From positions 41,816,659-41,880,658 of the forward strand of contig CM049313.1 in the NCBI GenBank assembly GCA_026874595.1: a stretch of 64,000 nt of DNA. Direction: 5' to 3'. Below the pieces are notes generated by a model. The model saw only the letters and a list, made by a program, of their open reading frames with translations, ran no database searches and was not told the DNA's origin. This document shows, piece by piece, positions 34,385 to 47,145 of this stretch (positions are counted from its first letter, which is position 1; the number at the start of each line of letters is the position of its first letter). This DNA is from Sipunculus nudus. Lineage: Eukaryota; Annelida; Sipuncula; Golfingiida; Sipunculidae. The position numbers and the translations under genes were made by a program.

Positions 34385-34925
34385 ACGTTAACATTCCAGG
34401 CAGACAAATGGTCTATTTTCTAGTGACATCCTGAAGGACGTCGATTTAGGTGCCAGGCAGATGACTTACTCTCTAGCCACAGCTGAAGGGATGTCGATTT
34501 AGATGTCTGGAAGATGGCTTACCTCCAGGTTGACCACTGTGCGGACGTCAATTTAGGTGTCAGGCAGATGGCTTACTCTCTAGTCACCAACTGAAGGGAT
34601 GTCAATTTAGGTGTCAGACAGGTGGCCTACTATCTAGGCACCCACTGAAGGAGGTCAATGCAGGTGTCAGACAGGTGGCCTGCTCTCTAATCATCCAATG
34701 AAGAGACGTCGATTTATGTTTCAGGCTCATGGCTTACTCTCTAGTCACCCACTGAAGAGACGTCAATTTAGGTGTCAGGCAGATGGCTTACCTCCTAAGG
34801 ACCCTGTGAAGGGACGTCGATTTCGGAGTCAGGCAGATGGTGAACTTCCTAGTCACCAACTGAAGGGATAAAAATTTAGGTGTCAGGCAAATGGCTTACT
34901 GCCTAATCAGGCCTACTCCCTAGTC
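34385..34925. repeat. 58-bp minisatellite, about nine units
   Basis: Diverged units of CACTGAAGGGACGTCAATTT, AGGTGTCAGGCAGATGGC and TTACTCTCTAGTCACC. Units differ by substitutions and small deletions and decay toward the right end. Confidence 0.9.
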
Positions 34926-35420
34926 AGATGAAAAGAATTTCAGATGGCCTACCTATTACTTTTGCTTTTGTTTTCAAGAACACATTCCAAGGAAAATAAT
35001 ATTTAACATCCAATTTCGGTTAAACAGCCTGTTTGTATAACAAGGTCGGAATGTTCCTTTACTAACTACAGACATAAGTTGAATCAAATAAAAAAAATGT
35101 GTGATAGCGATGATTCCCAAAGTCTACGACATCAACATTTTTCAGCATTTTTTTCCGTGAAGACCTACACGTGCCATTTCATAAACAAAACAGCAGTATT
35201 AGACCGATACAGTTAAAGGCTCTTATCCGGTGAATACACTGAAATGGAAGGAATAATCTTAATCGAAAGGTTTTGAAGTACCAGCATTGCCGACCGACAG
35301 ACAGACTCTTAAATCTCTTCGGGGACCTAGCGCATTTGAAGTTGAAAAAGTAAAAATATTCTTATCAACAGTTCAATACGACGATAGGCCTACTTTTCAT
35401 CTATATAGACTACTTTTTAT

Positions 35421-35427
<7 letters not shown>

Positions 35428-35473
<46 letters not shown>
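35428..35473. repeat. (AT)n microsatellite
   Basis: About 23 TA units between ATGATG and TCTGAAAAC. Confidence 0.97.
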
Positions 35474-35475
<2 letters not shown>

Positions 35476-36152
35476 GAAAACATTTGTCTAGAAAATATGT
35501 TTACACACAGACATCCATATGGATTTTGAGAGCAGCTTTGGTGGATTCACTGGAACATCAGTCAATCGGTATGTGGGATTACTTTGCTGATAATAGTTAG
35601 AATGGGAACGTTATATATTAATATTGAAGCGTGTGCAATTTAGGAATATCATATTTCCTTTTTTTTTAAAAATTAACCTTTACTCATTGACAAATAAAAA
35701 TGTTTGGAGACTTAATCTTCTTTCTGTTCAATATGTCTCTAAGCTCTGTATCGTTTAATTGTCTTGCATTAAGTAATATACTACCTGCCCTCTAGATATG
35801 TTGTAAGAATTAAATGAGACAGTTCATTATGATGTCCGCACTCTCAGGTCTTTCATCCTCCTGGTTTTTCAGGCTTCTGATTACCTTTTTTCAGCGATAT
35901 GCAGCTTACTTGTATCCGTTGTTGTACAATTAATATAATCTGATATAAAATAAACCTTTCGATATTAAACATACAGATGAACCCCTTTCGCGACAGAGCT
36001 TCAGTTACTGTGACATCTATTGAATGGATTAGAATACAGTATTGTATTGATATGCTAAAAGCACATGCTAATCAGAAGCTCATACATGTATATTAAAATG
36101 TAGGTTTTTGTGTGATTACTGCCTAGCTTAATGAGAACCTTTATGATTTCAG

Positions 36153-36327
36153 TCGTTCATGGAAAAGTATCACAACCATTGGACGACGCCTTGAGTTTGT
36201 CAACCTGTCCGAAAGGCTACGGTGCATTGCCAGCGAATGCCAGAAACATAATAAATGTGATGGAAGCTATTTCCATAACGACACATGTGTAGCGGTTAAC
36301 GCTCTGGACAACAAGGTTGGAACACAG
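36153..36327 (+). pseudogene. Cys-rich secreted-module exon, frameshifted copy
   Basis: Acceptor ATGATTTCAG and donor ACACAG|GTAAAT are both good. The exon is 175 nt against 176 in the intact copy. The first half reads VHGKVSQPLDDALS and STCPKGYG. After a one-base deletion the second half is one frame over: KCDGSYFHNDTCVAVNA and DNKVGTQ. It is most likely the first visible exon of the plus-strand lectin-type gene that continues at 41.9-44.2 kb. Confidence 0.65.
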
Positions 36328-36444
36328 GTAAATAAGAACATCTTTAAGTCTATGAGAATATCAGAATTGCAAACCTTCGTAAAGGAAAATGTTTTATCTT
36401 GCCCATCTAGTTTCATGTCTGCTAAACGCTTTAAAATTTTTCTT

Positions 36445-36585
36445 AGGCAATACTGACCTGTGTGCAGGTACCAAGGGCTAACAAGCGGTATTTGAACAAG
36501 AACCCAGAAATAACGAAATTAAAAAACGAGGATCACTTTCATGCCATACTGGTAGCAATATAGTGAACTGTGTCCACGTTGATCC
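36445..36585 (+). pseudogene. Decayed CPPGS-type exon
   Basis: It contains GSLSCHTGSNIVNCVHVDP before a consensus donor CC|GTAAGT at 36,586, matching LSCPPGSKFVTCAHTD at 4.4 kb. The acceptor is ambiguous (TTCTTAG at 36,445, GTGCAG at 36,466 or AACCCAG further in). In the matching frame a TAA lies upstream, so the exon seems damaged at its 5' side. Confidence 0.45.
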
Positions 36586-37613
36586 GTAAGTAGAACTGTA
36601 CATGTATCTGTGTAAGCCTTGGTCTGTGTGATAGATTAAAGGGGAACATTTTGTGGTTTGTTAAAAAATTTTAATTAGTGAAATATCCTTGTATATTTCT
36701 GAACAAATGATGAAGCGATAACGTATGTCAGATAGAACTATGGTAGTTAATTTAGTCCTTGACATTTCTGTTAATCTTTTATCAATTATTTCTGTTATTT
36801 ATAAATTCTGATTCATGGTAAACGTGTTTGCCCCAGAGGTTAACATGAAAAGAGTACAAATGTTATTGGATATGTTTTTGGTTTAAGCGAATGTACCTGT
36901 TGTATTTAATTATTATTTTTATAAAGGATATGTCTTTATTATTATTATAGTTTATTATTAAAGCTATTATTCACCGTCACTGCGAAAAGAAACCAATAAA
37001 GTATTTTCACTCTTGATATTCTTTATTTAAAACAATTTTATGGTGGCAGAAATACCTGTTAAACTAAATGATATAACTATGCGTGTGAATAAGAAAGACA
37101 GTACAAAAGCGAAATTCTTTCTAAATTGTATTTCACTCTTCCATACTCACATTTTCATCAGTAACTAATTGAAAGCAAAGGTTTTCGAACATATAACCTG
37201 GGTGTCGGTTGTCCTGCGTAGCCTGATGACAATGTAATTTTAGCAGATAAAAAGGTTCATAAGATCTCATGAATATAAGAATATCATTCTCTGTAACACA
37301 ATCTGTGTAGTATTTGGGAAAAGTAAATCACTGAATAAAGATAAATGAGTTTATCGAATGGGTCCCTAGACTCTTACTTAAGTATAAGACTATGATCTTG
37401 TAGGAGGACAAATTGAACTCTTATTTTTAAAAGTTAACGTACAGCAGAAACATGTAAAAACGTAAATCCATTTTAGGCATATTGGGTATTATAGGGGGCT
37501 ATTACTCTCCTCAGTTCAGTCTACATAAATCTACGAGAACGAATTTGTCTCCCAGTCGTGTTGAATGGTCCACCACTGTGGTATACTATGAATGAAAACT
37601 GAAAAAAAAACAA

Positions 37614-39230
37614 GTTCAGAATTTCGTTGGATGGTTATCCGAGGGCTAAACATAGGAATGTCTGGTCATATAGATCTTAATATATATGACTTTTATTCCA
37701 TGAGTGGAAAAATAGACAAAAGAATATGTTATTTCTGTGCCAATTGATTTATAATAATCAATCATGTATTGCTAAAACATTATTGGTAAACAAAAAGGAT
37801 CCATACCTGACATTGTCCAAGAATTAATTATGTATGACCTATGAAAGACCTGACTATGTATATCAACGGAGAATATTCCCTTAATAAAACAGATTTAACA
37901 ATGTAAAAAAAATACAATCTTCAAATATGAACAAAATATATGTTATTATGCCATGTTCGCTAAGTGTATTCGGAGTTGGTTTTCAGAATTTATCCTGAAC
38001 TTGGTAGGAGGCCTTATAGACTAATAGAAGTCATGTGTACATTTTGGGTAAAACATTGGTGATATGGTATGGCTATTGTGTTTAGTTATTAATGACGATA
38101 GCCTTTTGCGTAATTTTTGCAGTACTGATCAAAATTATTTTTATGTCACTTTTGGCTTGTTGAACGAATATTTGCTATGAACGAGAAAAGTTATGTGAAA
38201 GTTTATTCGGTCCCCTTAATGAATCTTCAACTCTAGCATTATAAAACGTGACCGGATCGTATTTTGTTTATATGTTTTATTTATCAATTCAGCCTTTTTG
38301 TGGACAACGATGGCTATTTTGAGTTAATACTGACTCAATGCAACATTAATTTTGGGCTACCATGTCATTAAGAAATAATAATGTATTGCATTTCTATACG
38401 AGGGCATAGTGGGGATTTGTCTCTAGTTTATGTGTATCACATAAACGTTAAGTATGATTAATATGAATTAAAACATGCAGCTTAATATTCTTATTGTATT
38501 ATTAAATTTGTTCAATTGTGTAAATTTCCTTTTTCGTACTCTCATTGTAAAAAAAGAGGAAAAAGGACCCAATCAATTTATACACAAAATAAAGACCTAT
38601 AAACAACCGTACATTTATAATTTAACAGAGTTAGCCAACCTTTCCAAGCGGGAAGGGGTGAGACAGTTATTATCGGAAACCGGTGCCGGGACCCCTACCA
38701 CATGTGTAGATTCATAAGATGTATGCTGCAGGTCAGATGTGAAGGTATGTCTATGATGCCTCCTCTGTTACTGAACTCAGTGACACCTAGGTGTTTTGTT
38801 TCCTTTTACATATCTCTACTTTCCCATAGACATCAATTTATTATTGCTTTCTAAATCTGAATAAATATACATCCGCCAGGCGGAGAGGTACCCCCCCCCC
38901 CCATGTTGGTTCGCCTATAAGCGATATATTAATAAAGATCTGAAGAGATTGTGATAAAATATTATGAAAGGTAAGGCTAACACCTGTGTAACAATTCCTT
39001 TAATTTCTGCGACAACTGGCATCACTATCAAATATTCTAATTAAAATATATTTTTTTTAATTTTGGGTTTATTCAATGGTTTAAAGGTTTGAGTTGTTCT
39101 GAGGCTTGATATGAAACGATATAGAACATCTGCTAGTATATCATGGAGGATTAATGTTAATATTTACGAAGGATATGATATATGATATGTCATATAAGCC
39201 AGAAAATAAATAAACTATTTGGTGGACCCA
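37614..39230. repeat. 1.62-kb tandem duplication, copy A
   Basis: It runs from GTTCAGAATTTCGTTGG to GGTGGACCCA and is followed at once by copy B with about five substitutions and a longer C run. The junction shares GTT with both outer edges. It contains an 80-codon ATG ORF (38,475-38,717) with a hydrophobic N-terminal third. The single difference from copy B there is synonymous, which is too little to argue for coding. No family recognised. Confidence 0.93.
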
Positions 39231-40854
39231 GTTCAGAATTTCGTTGGATGGTTATCCGAGGGCTAAACATAGGAATGTCTGGTCATATAGATCTTAATAT
39301 ATATGACTTTTATTCCATGAGTGGAAAAATAGACAAAAGAATATGTTATTTCTGTGCCAATTGATTTATAATAATCAATCATGTATTGCTAAAACATTAT
39401 TGGTAAACAAAAAGGATCCATACCTGACATTGTCCAAGAATTAATTATGTATGACCTATGAAAGACCTGACTATGTATATCAACGGAGAATATTCCCTTA
39501 ATAAAACAGATTTAACAATGTAAAAAAAATACAATCTTCAAATATGAACAAAATATATGTTATTATGCCATGTTCGCTAAGTGTATTCGGAGTTGGTTTT
39601 CAGAATTTATCCTGAACTTGGAAGGAGGCCTTATAGACTAATAGAAGTCATGCGTACATTTTGGGTAAAACATTGGTGATATGGTATGGCTATTGTGTTT
39701 AGTTATTAATGACGATAGCCTTTTGCGTAATTTTTGCAGTACTGATCAAAATTATTTTTATGTCACTTTTGGCTTGTTGAACGAATATTTGCTATGAACG
39801 AGAAAAGTTATGTGAAAGTTTATTCGGTCCCCTTAATGAATCTTCAACTCTAGCATTATAAAACGTGACCGGATCGTATTTTGTTTATATGTTTTATTTA
39901 TCAATTCAGCCTTTTTGTGGACAACGATGGCTATTTTGAGTTAATACTGACTCAATGCAACATTAATTTTGGGCTACCATGTCATTAAGAAATAATAATG
40001 TATTGCATTTCTATACGAGGGCATAGTGGGGATTTGTCTCTAGTTTATGTGTATCACATAAACGTTAAGTATGATTAATATGAATTAAAACATGCAGCTT
40101 AATATTCTTATTGTATTATTAAATTTGTTCAATTGTGTAAATTTCCTTTTTCGTACTCTCATTGTAAAAAAAGAGGAAAAAGGACCCAATCAATTTATAC
40201 ACAAAATAAAGACCTATAAACAACCGTACATTTATAATTTAACAGAGTTAGCCAACCTTTCCAAGCGGGAAGGGGTAAGACAGTTATTATCGGAAACCGG
40301 TGCCGGGACCCCTACCACATGTGTAGATTCATAAGATGTATGCTGCAGGTCAGATGTGAAGGTATGTCTATGATGCCTCCTCTGTTACTGAACTCAGTGA
40401 CACCTAGGTGTTTTGTTTCCTTTTACACATCTCTACTTTCCCATAGACATCAATTTATTATTGCTTTCTAAATCTGAATAAATATACATCCGCCAGGCGG
40501 AGAGGTACCCCCCCCCCCCCCCCATGTTGGTTCGCCTATAAGCGATATATTAATAAAGATCTGAAGAGATTGTGATAAAATATTATGAAAGGTAAGGCTA
40601 ACACCTGTGTAACAATTCCTTTAATTTCTGCGACAACTGGCATCACTATCAAATATTCTAATTAAAATATATTTTTTTTAATTTTGGGTTTATTCAATGG
40701 TTTAAAGGTTTGAGTTGTTCTGAGGCTTGATATGAAACGATATAGAACATCTGTTAGTATATCATGGAGGATTAATGTTAATATTTACGAAGGATATGAT
40801 ATATGATATGTCATATAAGCCAGAAAATAAATAAACTATTTGGTGGACCCAGTT
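39231..40854. repeat. 1.62-kb tandem duplication, copy B
   Basis: Same content as copy A, with a 16-C run (40,508-40,523) in place of 12 C (38,891-38,902) and an identical 80-codon ORF at 40,092-40,334. Its last 250 bases (40,605-40,854) are also the first 250 bases of the 6.87-kb unit. Confidence 0.93.
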
Positions 40855-41886
40855 TAATTTGCGATGAATCTAAATATTGATTCAGTCATTGCTTTAGGTG
40901 GCGCTCCCTGAGTGCTCTATATAACATAGCTACATTGCCTTATACTATAATTATTATTATTATAATTGATGCTAGTATTACTTTTAATCACTCAGCAAAA
41001 ACAACACTGCTTGCTCTTAAATAATTAAAATTGCACTTTTCCTGTCGGATTAATTTGAAACAGGTTTTATTTTCGTCGATCTTTATAAACTGTTTTAATA
41101 CTGAAATAAAACGGGAAAAAATCTCATAAGGCTGTTGTAATTAGAGAGCTTTAATTTATTAGAGAGTTGTAGTGACACTGTCTCACTAGAAGTTACAATA
41201 TGAATTATTCTAAACTCAACACCTATGAAGATAACTCTGAGATCATCATATTTACTTCATCGAACTAAATATAGTCTTAATAATATGGGATAAAGTCGGT
41301 TTTACTCAATTGAAATCTGGATAATTGATTTTTGTTTTAAATGGAACAATTTTCAAAGTCCCATCATTCTCTATATCTTACCTATTGAATCATTCTATTT
41401 ATTTGAAACATATATAATAAAAATGTTTGGATATTTGAAACCAAATTCTGCAAATCACACTTTACCTCTAGCTCATAAAATCCCACTAGCGGTGAAGTCG
41501 TTAATTCCCCTGCCTAAGTCTCCCTGGTCGATACTGTGTGCTCTTTTAAGCCCTTCACTGGCAAGGGTGACTTACAAAATAATAAACGAGCTGACTGGAA
41601 TCACCATGGCGTGTTGTATACTAGGTTTGATCTCTGGTTAAACAAAGTGACGGAACTACTCACAGCTTACTCATAATAATTGTTAATAAACATTACATGT
41701 ACTTACACTCGTCAAAACTAAAATTATCCTGTCGTGGCTACCAAGAGCTGCTCTAAAAAAAATAGAAATTTCATACGACAGTTAGTTGTAATTTCTGCCC
41801 TGGAACCAGATGGTTCTAACTGGCTGAATTCCTCTGTATTTATAAACGGCTTTATTTAAAATATTCATATAACATGGATTTTGCAG

Positions 41887-41949
41887 AGGTTGTACAACCC
41901 TTTACCTGCGGCCCACCAGGAGCACCTTCATTTACCTCTGGATGTCAAG
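41887..41949 (+). pseudogene. Short Cys linker exon of lectin-type gene (copy 1)
   Basis: A 63-nt exon, acceptor GATTTTGCAG, donor AAG|GTAAGT, phase 1-1. It encodes VVQPFTCGPPGAPSFTSGC. No lesion itself, but the downstream exons of this copy are broken. The domain is too short to name. Confidence 0.5.
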
Positions 41950-43030
41950 GTAAGTTATTTTGTTTTTAGATTTTTCAAAACACACCCTTATATAATCAAT
42001 CTAGACTTGTGCACACACACAAACACAGATATATATATATATATGATTATATTTATATATATATATATATTAGCGATTGTAGAAAGTGTCTTCGTACCCT
42101 TGCCTTCTTTCGTTGATCGTTTGTTATATGCATCCATACCATATTTCTAGTGTTATCTTGTCATCACATTTCAAATAAACTTTCAGATAAACTTTTCTAC
42201 CAAAACAGTTTTGAAGTATTTTTTAAAAGAATTTCAACAAAATAAGTCAGCAATAAAGCTTTCTAGTAAGGCATACATGTTTGGACTTATGGTATGCTGA
42301 AATTTTTTTTTAATCCAAAAGCTATACAGATAATATAAAAATCGATCATTTATCAAAAGTTCAACCATAAAGGACACATCATAAATTAAGGGTGAAAAAT
42401 CCTGGTGATATGTATGTATATGTTATGCTGGTGTATTGTTAACAGGGAATATATTTTTTTCTACTTAAACTAAAAAGTTGCTTTAAATCTTAAGAGTCTT
42501 GAAAAACTTCTTTTATATATAACCGATCTGATCGAAGATCTGAAAATTCCTAAATAGTATATATAATTTGGCTTAAATTAATTGTATATATTTTTGGAAA
42601 AAAAATAATTTTAATATATTTTAACAACAATTTAAAATCATACATAAATTTGTTGGAAAAAAACACTAAAAATTGGGAATATGTAGATAAAAGTCTTGCA
42701 TAATTTAGTTAAATATAGTAAAATACATCTCCGTGACGGCCGGAATCCATGATGAAATCGTTTTAAGATGTATCGGCCACAGGCAATAGATGTACATACA
42801 AGCAAATAAGCCTTATATTCGCGTCTAGGTCCTTAACTATGGAAAACAATGATTTAAAACTAGCGTGCTTATTGACACGTCTCTCTTCAGACTTCAGAGA
42901 TATTAATGTTGACATTCATTCTTATGTATGGACATTTAAAAGGAAACATGCAATCACATCAGAATATGAGGCATTTTGGTCACCAGACCTCGACAAACCA
43001 GGGCATGCAACGTATGTATGTATTTTGCAG

Positions 43031-43221
43031 ACGATCAAATGAAACGTGTGCACAAGAAACGAATCTCGTTCAAGGAATGTCGTGCATTGTGCAAAAACAA
43101 ACTTCTCCTGGCTGCGGTGACATTGTTCTCGAGAAAGACGCATGTGTTCTGCTAAAATTATTTGAAATGGACCAACAATCAACTGAGTCAGCCTGCATGC
43201 CGCAAAATTAACATAGTACAG
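43031..43221 (+). pseudogene. PAN-like exon with frameshift (copy 1)
   Basis: Acceptor TGTATTTTGCAG, phase 1, and donor ACAG|GTACCT. The first part reads DQMKRVHKKRISFKEC and RALC. After a length change in an A run (TGCAAAAAC) the homologous frame shifts and continues QTSPGCGDIVLEKDACVLL and ESACM. In that frame a TAA precedes the donor. Compared with the intact exon at 18,869-19,074, all five cysteines can be placed across the two frames. Confidence 0.7.
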
Positions 43222-43440
43222 GTACCTATACTGTATGCCTGGTAAGAAGTAGGCGTTTATAAATGAATGGTTGATAAACGTTTAACATAAATATTTATTC
43301 TATCCATTTTACATTATTAAACACGGGCGACATGTTAACAATCAGAACGATTTTGCTCAGTTAATCAAGAAAATAATTATCTGGTACATTAGTATCTAAA
43401 TGGATGAATGAACATATTAATAACAATATGTTTCTTTTAG

Positions 43441-43534
43441 GAACAGTTTCTGAACAATTTCATAGGCGGGATCCGCGATGCCCTGAAAAATACGGAAATT
43501 CCTTTGCAGTTAACCATAACATGACGACCCTATG
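43441..43534 (+). pseudogene. CTLD N-terminal exon (copy 1)
   Basis: Acceptor TTTCTTTTAG and donor TATG|GTAAGT. It encodes TVSEQFHRRDPRCPEKYG then SFAVNHNMTTL. The CP..Y start is typical of the first strand of a CTLD. Its end phase (2) does not match the next recognised exon (phase 1), and the helix with the W..A...C motif is absent, so a piece has been lost or was not recognised. Confidence 0.55.
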
Positions 43535-43797
43535 GTAAGTTACAGGCCCATTTTTTTGTGGGTAGAAAGATCGTTAATACTGTTAAGCATAAATTCTTGT
43601 CAGAGCCATTAAAAGAACCGCGATCCCAAATGGAATGTTCATTTATTTATGCATGAAAGAAACCTTCCATTGTGTTAAGTTTATTTATTTATTTTTTATC
43701 TTACTTTTTGTTGTATTTTATTTTGTTTTGTTTTTTTTTACTGAGTTAATATGACCACATGTGGATATTTATTAAAGGTGAAGTTTTGTCTTTACAG

Positions 43798-43842
43798 ATG
43801 CTGATGTGTTGTTTGAAGCTTTCTGGACGTCTGCCAAAAAAG
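43798..43842 (+). pseudogene. CTLD middle exon (copy 1)
   Basis: 45 nt, acceptor CTTTACAG, donor AAAAAG|GTAAAG, phase 1-1. It encodes (D)ADVLFEAFWTSAKK, the W-I-G-like strand of the lectin fold. Confidence 0.65.
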
Positions 43843-43965
43843 GTAAAGCAAGGAGTGGGGGATGGGGCGGAAACCGGTCTATATCCCTATCAATTTATTT
43901 TAATTTCAATGAATTAGGATATGTGCCCACGATAGGACTCCGTTAAAGCTATTTTATCTCTACAG

Positions 43966-44187
43966 AGGATGGTCCACTGCTTCCTGAGCCCGGGTCACGT
44001 GGGCAGTGGATCTGGGAGGGAACCGGAAACGCGGTCCGTTACACCAACTAGCGCCCAGGAGAGCCAAGCGACCAAATATACAAGGAAGAGCACATCAGGC
44101 TCGATAAAAAGGCACACAGGCAGTGGAAGCATTTCCCCAGGAACATCTGTATATGTTGGCATTTGTGAAACGAATGCACTGAACTAA
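43966..44187 (+). pseudogene. CTLD terminal exon, tryptophan-to-stop (copy 1)
   Basis: Acceptor ATCTCTACAG, phase 1: EDGPLLPEPGSRGQW, IWEGTGNAVRYTN, then TAG (44,049-44,051), then RPGEPSDQIYKEEH and QWKHFPRN. CTLDs have W where the stop stands (TNW.PGEP), so a single TGG-to-TAG change fits. A later frameshift is needed to reach the YVGICETNALN end. The 10.5-kb paralog keeps W at this place. Confidence 0.82.
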
Positions 44188-45069
44188 CTGACGTTGATTT
44201 GTTACACTTTAAAGAAACTTTCTGTTTCACCTGTGCATGCTAACACATTATTATTTTTAACGTGTTGTCATTTTTATACCTACGGCGCTGTTTTATTTTA
44301 AACCCCGGTGCATCACGGGGCATTTCAATACCCAAAAACCAACCGGCACGGTCGTACACTTGTGACACCAATCCTGCACAGTGTGAGCACCGTCATTGTA
44401 GCTGATAGCACTGTGCGGGCTCTGTCATGATGGCTGGTACCAATACCTGTTATGTTGCTTTAACGCGCCGCATGTCAGACATGTTGTAAACATAATGATT
44501 GGTACATGTATAAATGGTGATGCTCAGTTCCAACTTTTATAGGATAGCGCGATGTGTTAGGCTGTATCTCTGTGTTATTGTGCTTTGGATAAAGATGTTA
44601 TCTTACTGCTATGATATATGATTAACGAATGTTGTAGCATTTGGCCAACACCTTGGCATAATACAAAATGATTAAACGGGTTACAATATGTCACTTAAGT
44701 TATATGACGCTTACATCCGTCTGAAAATCAGAGCAAAATGCAAAAAGAGATTTTTTTAAAAATATAATGCCCACTTTATATATAAAAATTATTTACTTCG
44801 CTGCCGGGTTTACTTATCTGTGAAATATCAGTAATTCATGACGTCGCCTGCGAATGACCAATGTTTGCCCATCAAATAACTGTTTATTAGGTTTGTGTGA
44901 CGAAACAGTACAGCGTGTGCCCGGGTTAAATCGTTTTCACAATTTGATATAGATTCATATATTGTGCTAATATGAAATAAAAAAACTACCTCGAAAGGAG
45001 AAAAAAATAATTATAAGCATAACATAATACCCGTGTGCAATCACTTTCAAGCAAATTATAAAAAGTGAC

Positions 45070-47110
45070 AATATTATTCCGTATAGAGGTAATCCGTATA
45101 TACAGGTCACCAAGCAGCGTATCCGGCGTCTTATAAAGGAAATTAGACGCAGCTTGACTGGCTCGGCTAGGAAACTTGCATTGCGGGTCAATGTTTGTCA
45201 ATGACAAAGGCCATTCTGCCTTCAAAACTTTTATTTGGAAATATTTATCGGGGTATAGACCAACGAGTTTCTTGGGACGGAATACTCGTTTTGAATCCGT
45301 GTATTGTCAAGAAGCTTAATTGGTGGCGAGACGCTATCGTTAATTGGAACGGTGTCCCCATACATGTAAAACCGGTAGATACTCAGGTTGCTACGGATGA
45401 AAGTAGTTTTGGTTGGGGTGCTTGTTTTTAGGCATTAAATGGTGAAGCTTCAGGAAAATGGAATACTCGGGTCGCCTACATGTCTACAAAAACAGGGAGT
45501 TTCTTGCCGTAGGGCTGGCTCTGAGGTCATTTGGACCCGAAATCTGTTCAAACCTCAAGCGACAATGTCACAACGGTTGAATGCGTCAACAATTTATACA
45601 GTCCAAGTCAGGAATAAGAGGACTTAGTTTAGGGAGTTTAGCTAGAAGCAAATACATAGGATATAGATCTACAGGCCAAAATACCAACCTGGAAAACGCG
45701 CCACGCCGATATGTTGAGCCGAAATTTGTCCCTGTACGAATGTAAACTAACGCAAGCTTATTCCGTTTTCTGGAATTAATGTGATTGCCTCACACAATCG
45801 ACCGGTTTGCTTCAATGGTGACAGCGCAAATACCCCGTTACAACAGTCTGTATAACGACCCCCTCTCGTTGCATTGGCTCACAATGGCATGGGCGAAAAC
45901 AGTTTTGTCGGTCAGCCGTTTTGACTCGTTTCGAAGATTCTAAATCTAATCACATCTCAAAAGATAAGGCAACCCTAATAGCACCTTACTGGCCCGCAAA
46001 ACCTTTGTTTCGTCAACAAGTGCAAATGTCAACGGTCCCTCCGTTCCGGATCCCAAGCAACCCACGGTCATACTGCCAATTAGGCATTTGTCCAGAGCCT
46101 TTAAAGAGCCAAAACTGGAAACTCTACGCCTGGAGAATTTCTGGCGGTTAAAACCTGATGCTCAGGGTTGGAGTGATAGGGCACAACAACAATTTTCATG
46201 TAATTGGGCTGAAAGCACACTTGATTTATACAAGATACTACTAGTAAAGTTGAAGTCCTTTTCTCTTTAGTTCCATGTTATGTTTCCCCCAAAAGATAGC
46301 AAGGATATTGCAGAGCTTTTATATGTGTTCCTCACGCCCCCGTTCACTTTTGTGTTCGGCGTCAGCTGCGCTTCCAAGTTTGTACAATGCACTTGACTAT
46401 GATAATATTATGTTTCGGCCTGACATTATGAAACTTTGTACTGCTTTGGTCAAATGAGGCATACAGCCCCCACCCACCGGGCCAGACTAGCGATCCTGCC
46501 AGTTGAACCGTTTAAAGAACTTTTCCTGTCCTGGCCGGACACTGAAGAACTTCCTGTCGAAGATTTTTGACTGAAATGTTTGACCTTTTTAGCCTTTGCT
46601 GTATGTGGCGCCGAATGCTAAGGTTTTTGATATGGAAACACGTGTGTGTAACAAGTTCATTATGTCCGCTGACCAGATCACCTTTAATTTGGATGGTTCT
46701 ATGAATATTATGTGTTTTAGCATTAAGAATAAATATTTTTCTGTTCATGTGCAACACTGTTCTGTAGTTAAGCTTGAACCGTTTGCTACATTGAGTGGTC
46801 ACTTTGAGAAAACTTCTCGGTATAGGCACGGTTCGAATGGGCCGTTGTTTTTAGCTTTGAACAAACCATATAATGCTTTGTGTAGTTCTTAGTTTGGTAA
46901 AACTTTTGAGGAGTCTATTAACATGGGAGGTGTAGGAGGTAGGAGTTTTACTGCAAAATGTTTTAGGCCTACTTGAGCGACGACTGCAATTGCGGCTAAT
47001 ATGTCCCCAAACTCCGTTCGGAAAGTTGGCAGGTAGAAATCTCAGAAGGTGTTTGAGCAGCATTATGTGCATTGTAAGTCGGCCACTGACTAAAAAGATA
47101 AGGTATTTCA
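45070..47110 (+). mobile_element. Dead DIRS-type retrotransposon, 3' half (copy 1)
   Basis: Order: RT thumb/connection (KQRIRRLIKEIRRS, then ILPSKLLFGNIYR), RNase H start (LNWWRDAIVNWNG, VATDESSFGWGA, with the D of the active site), a segment with IDRFASMVTAQIPRYNS and TLIAPYWPAKP, then a tyrosine recombinase (LFLALNKPYNAL, SFTAKCFRP, KVFEQHYVH). The recombinase tyrosine is present; the usual HxxR reads KxxR here. Stops and frameshifts break it at many points. Gag and the RT palm are missing. DIRS order RT-RH-YR is known for the family. Confidence 0.82.
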
Positions 47111-47145
47111 AATGTAATTATGTTTTTCGCATATCTATTCTCTCT

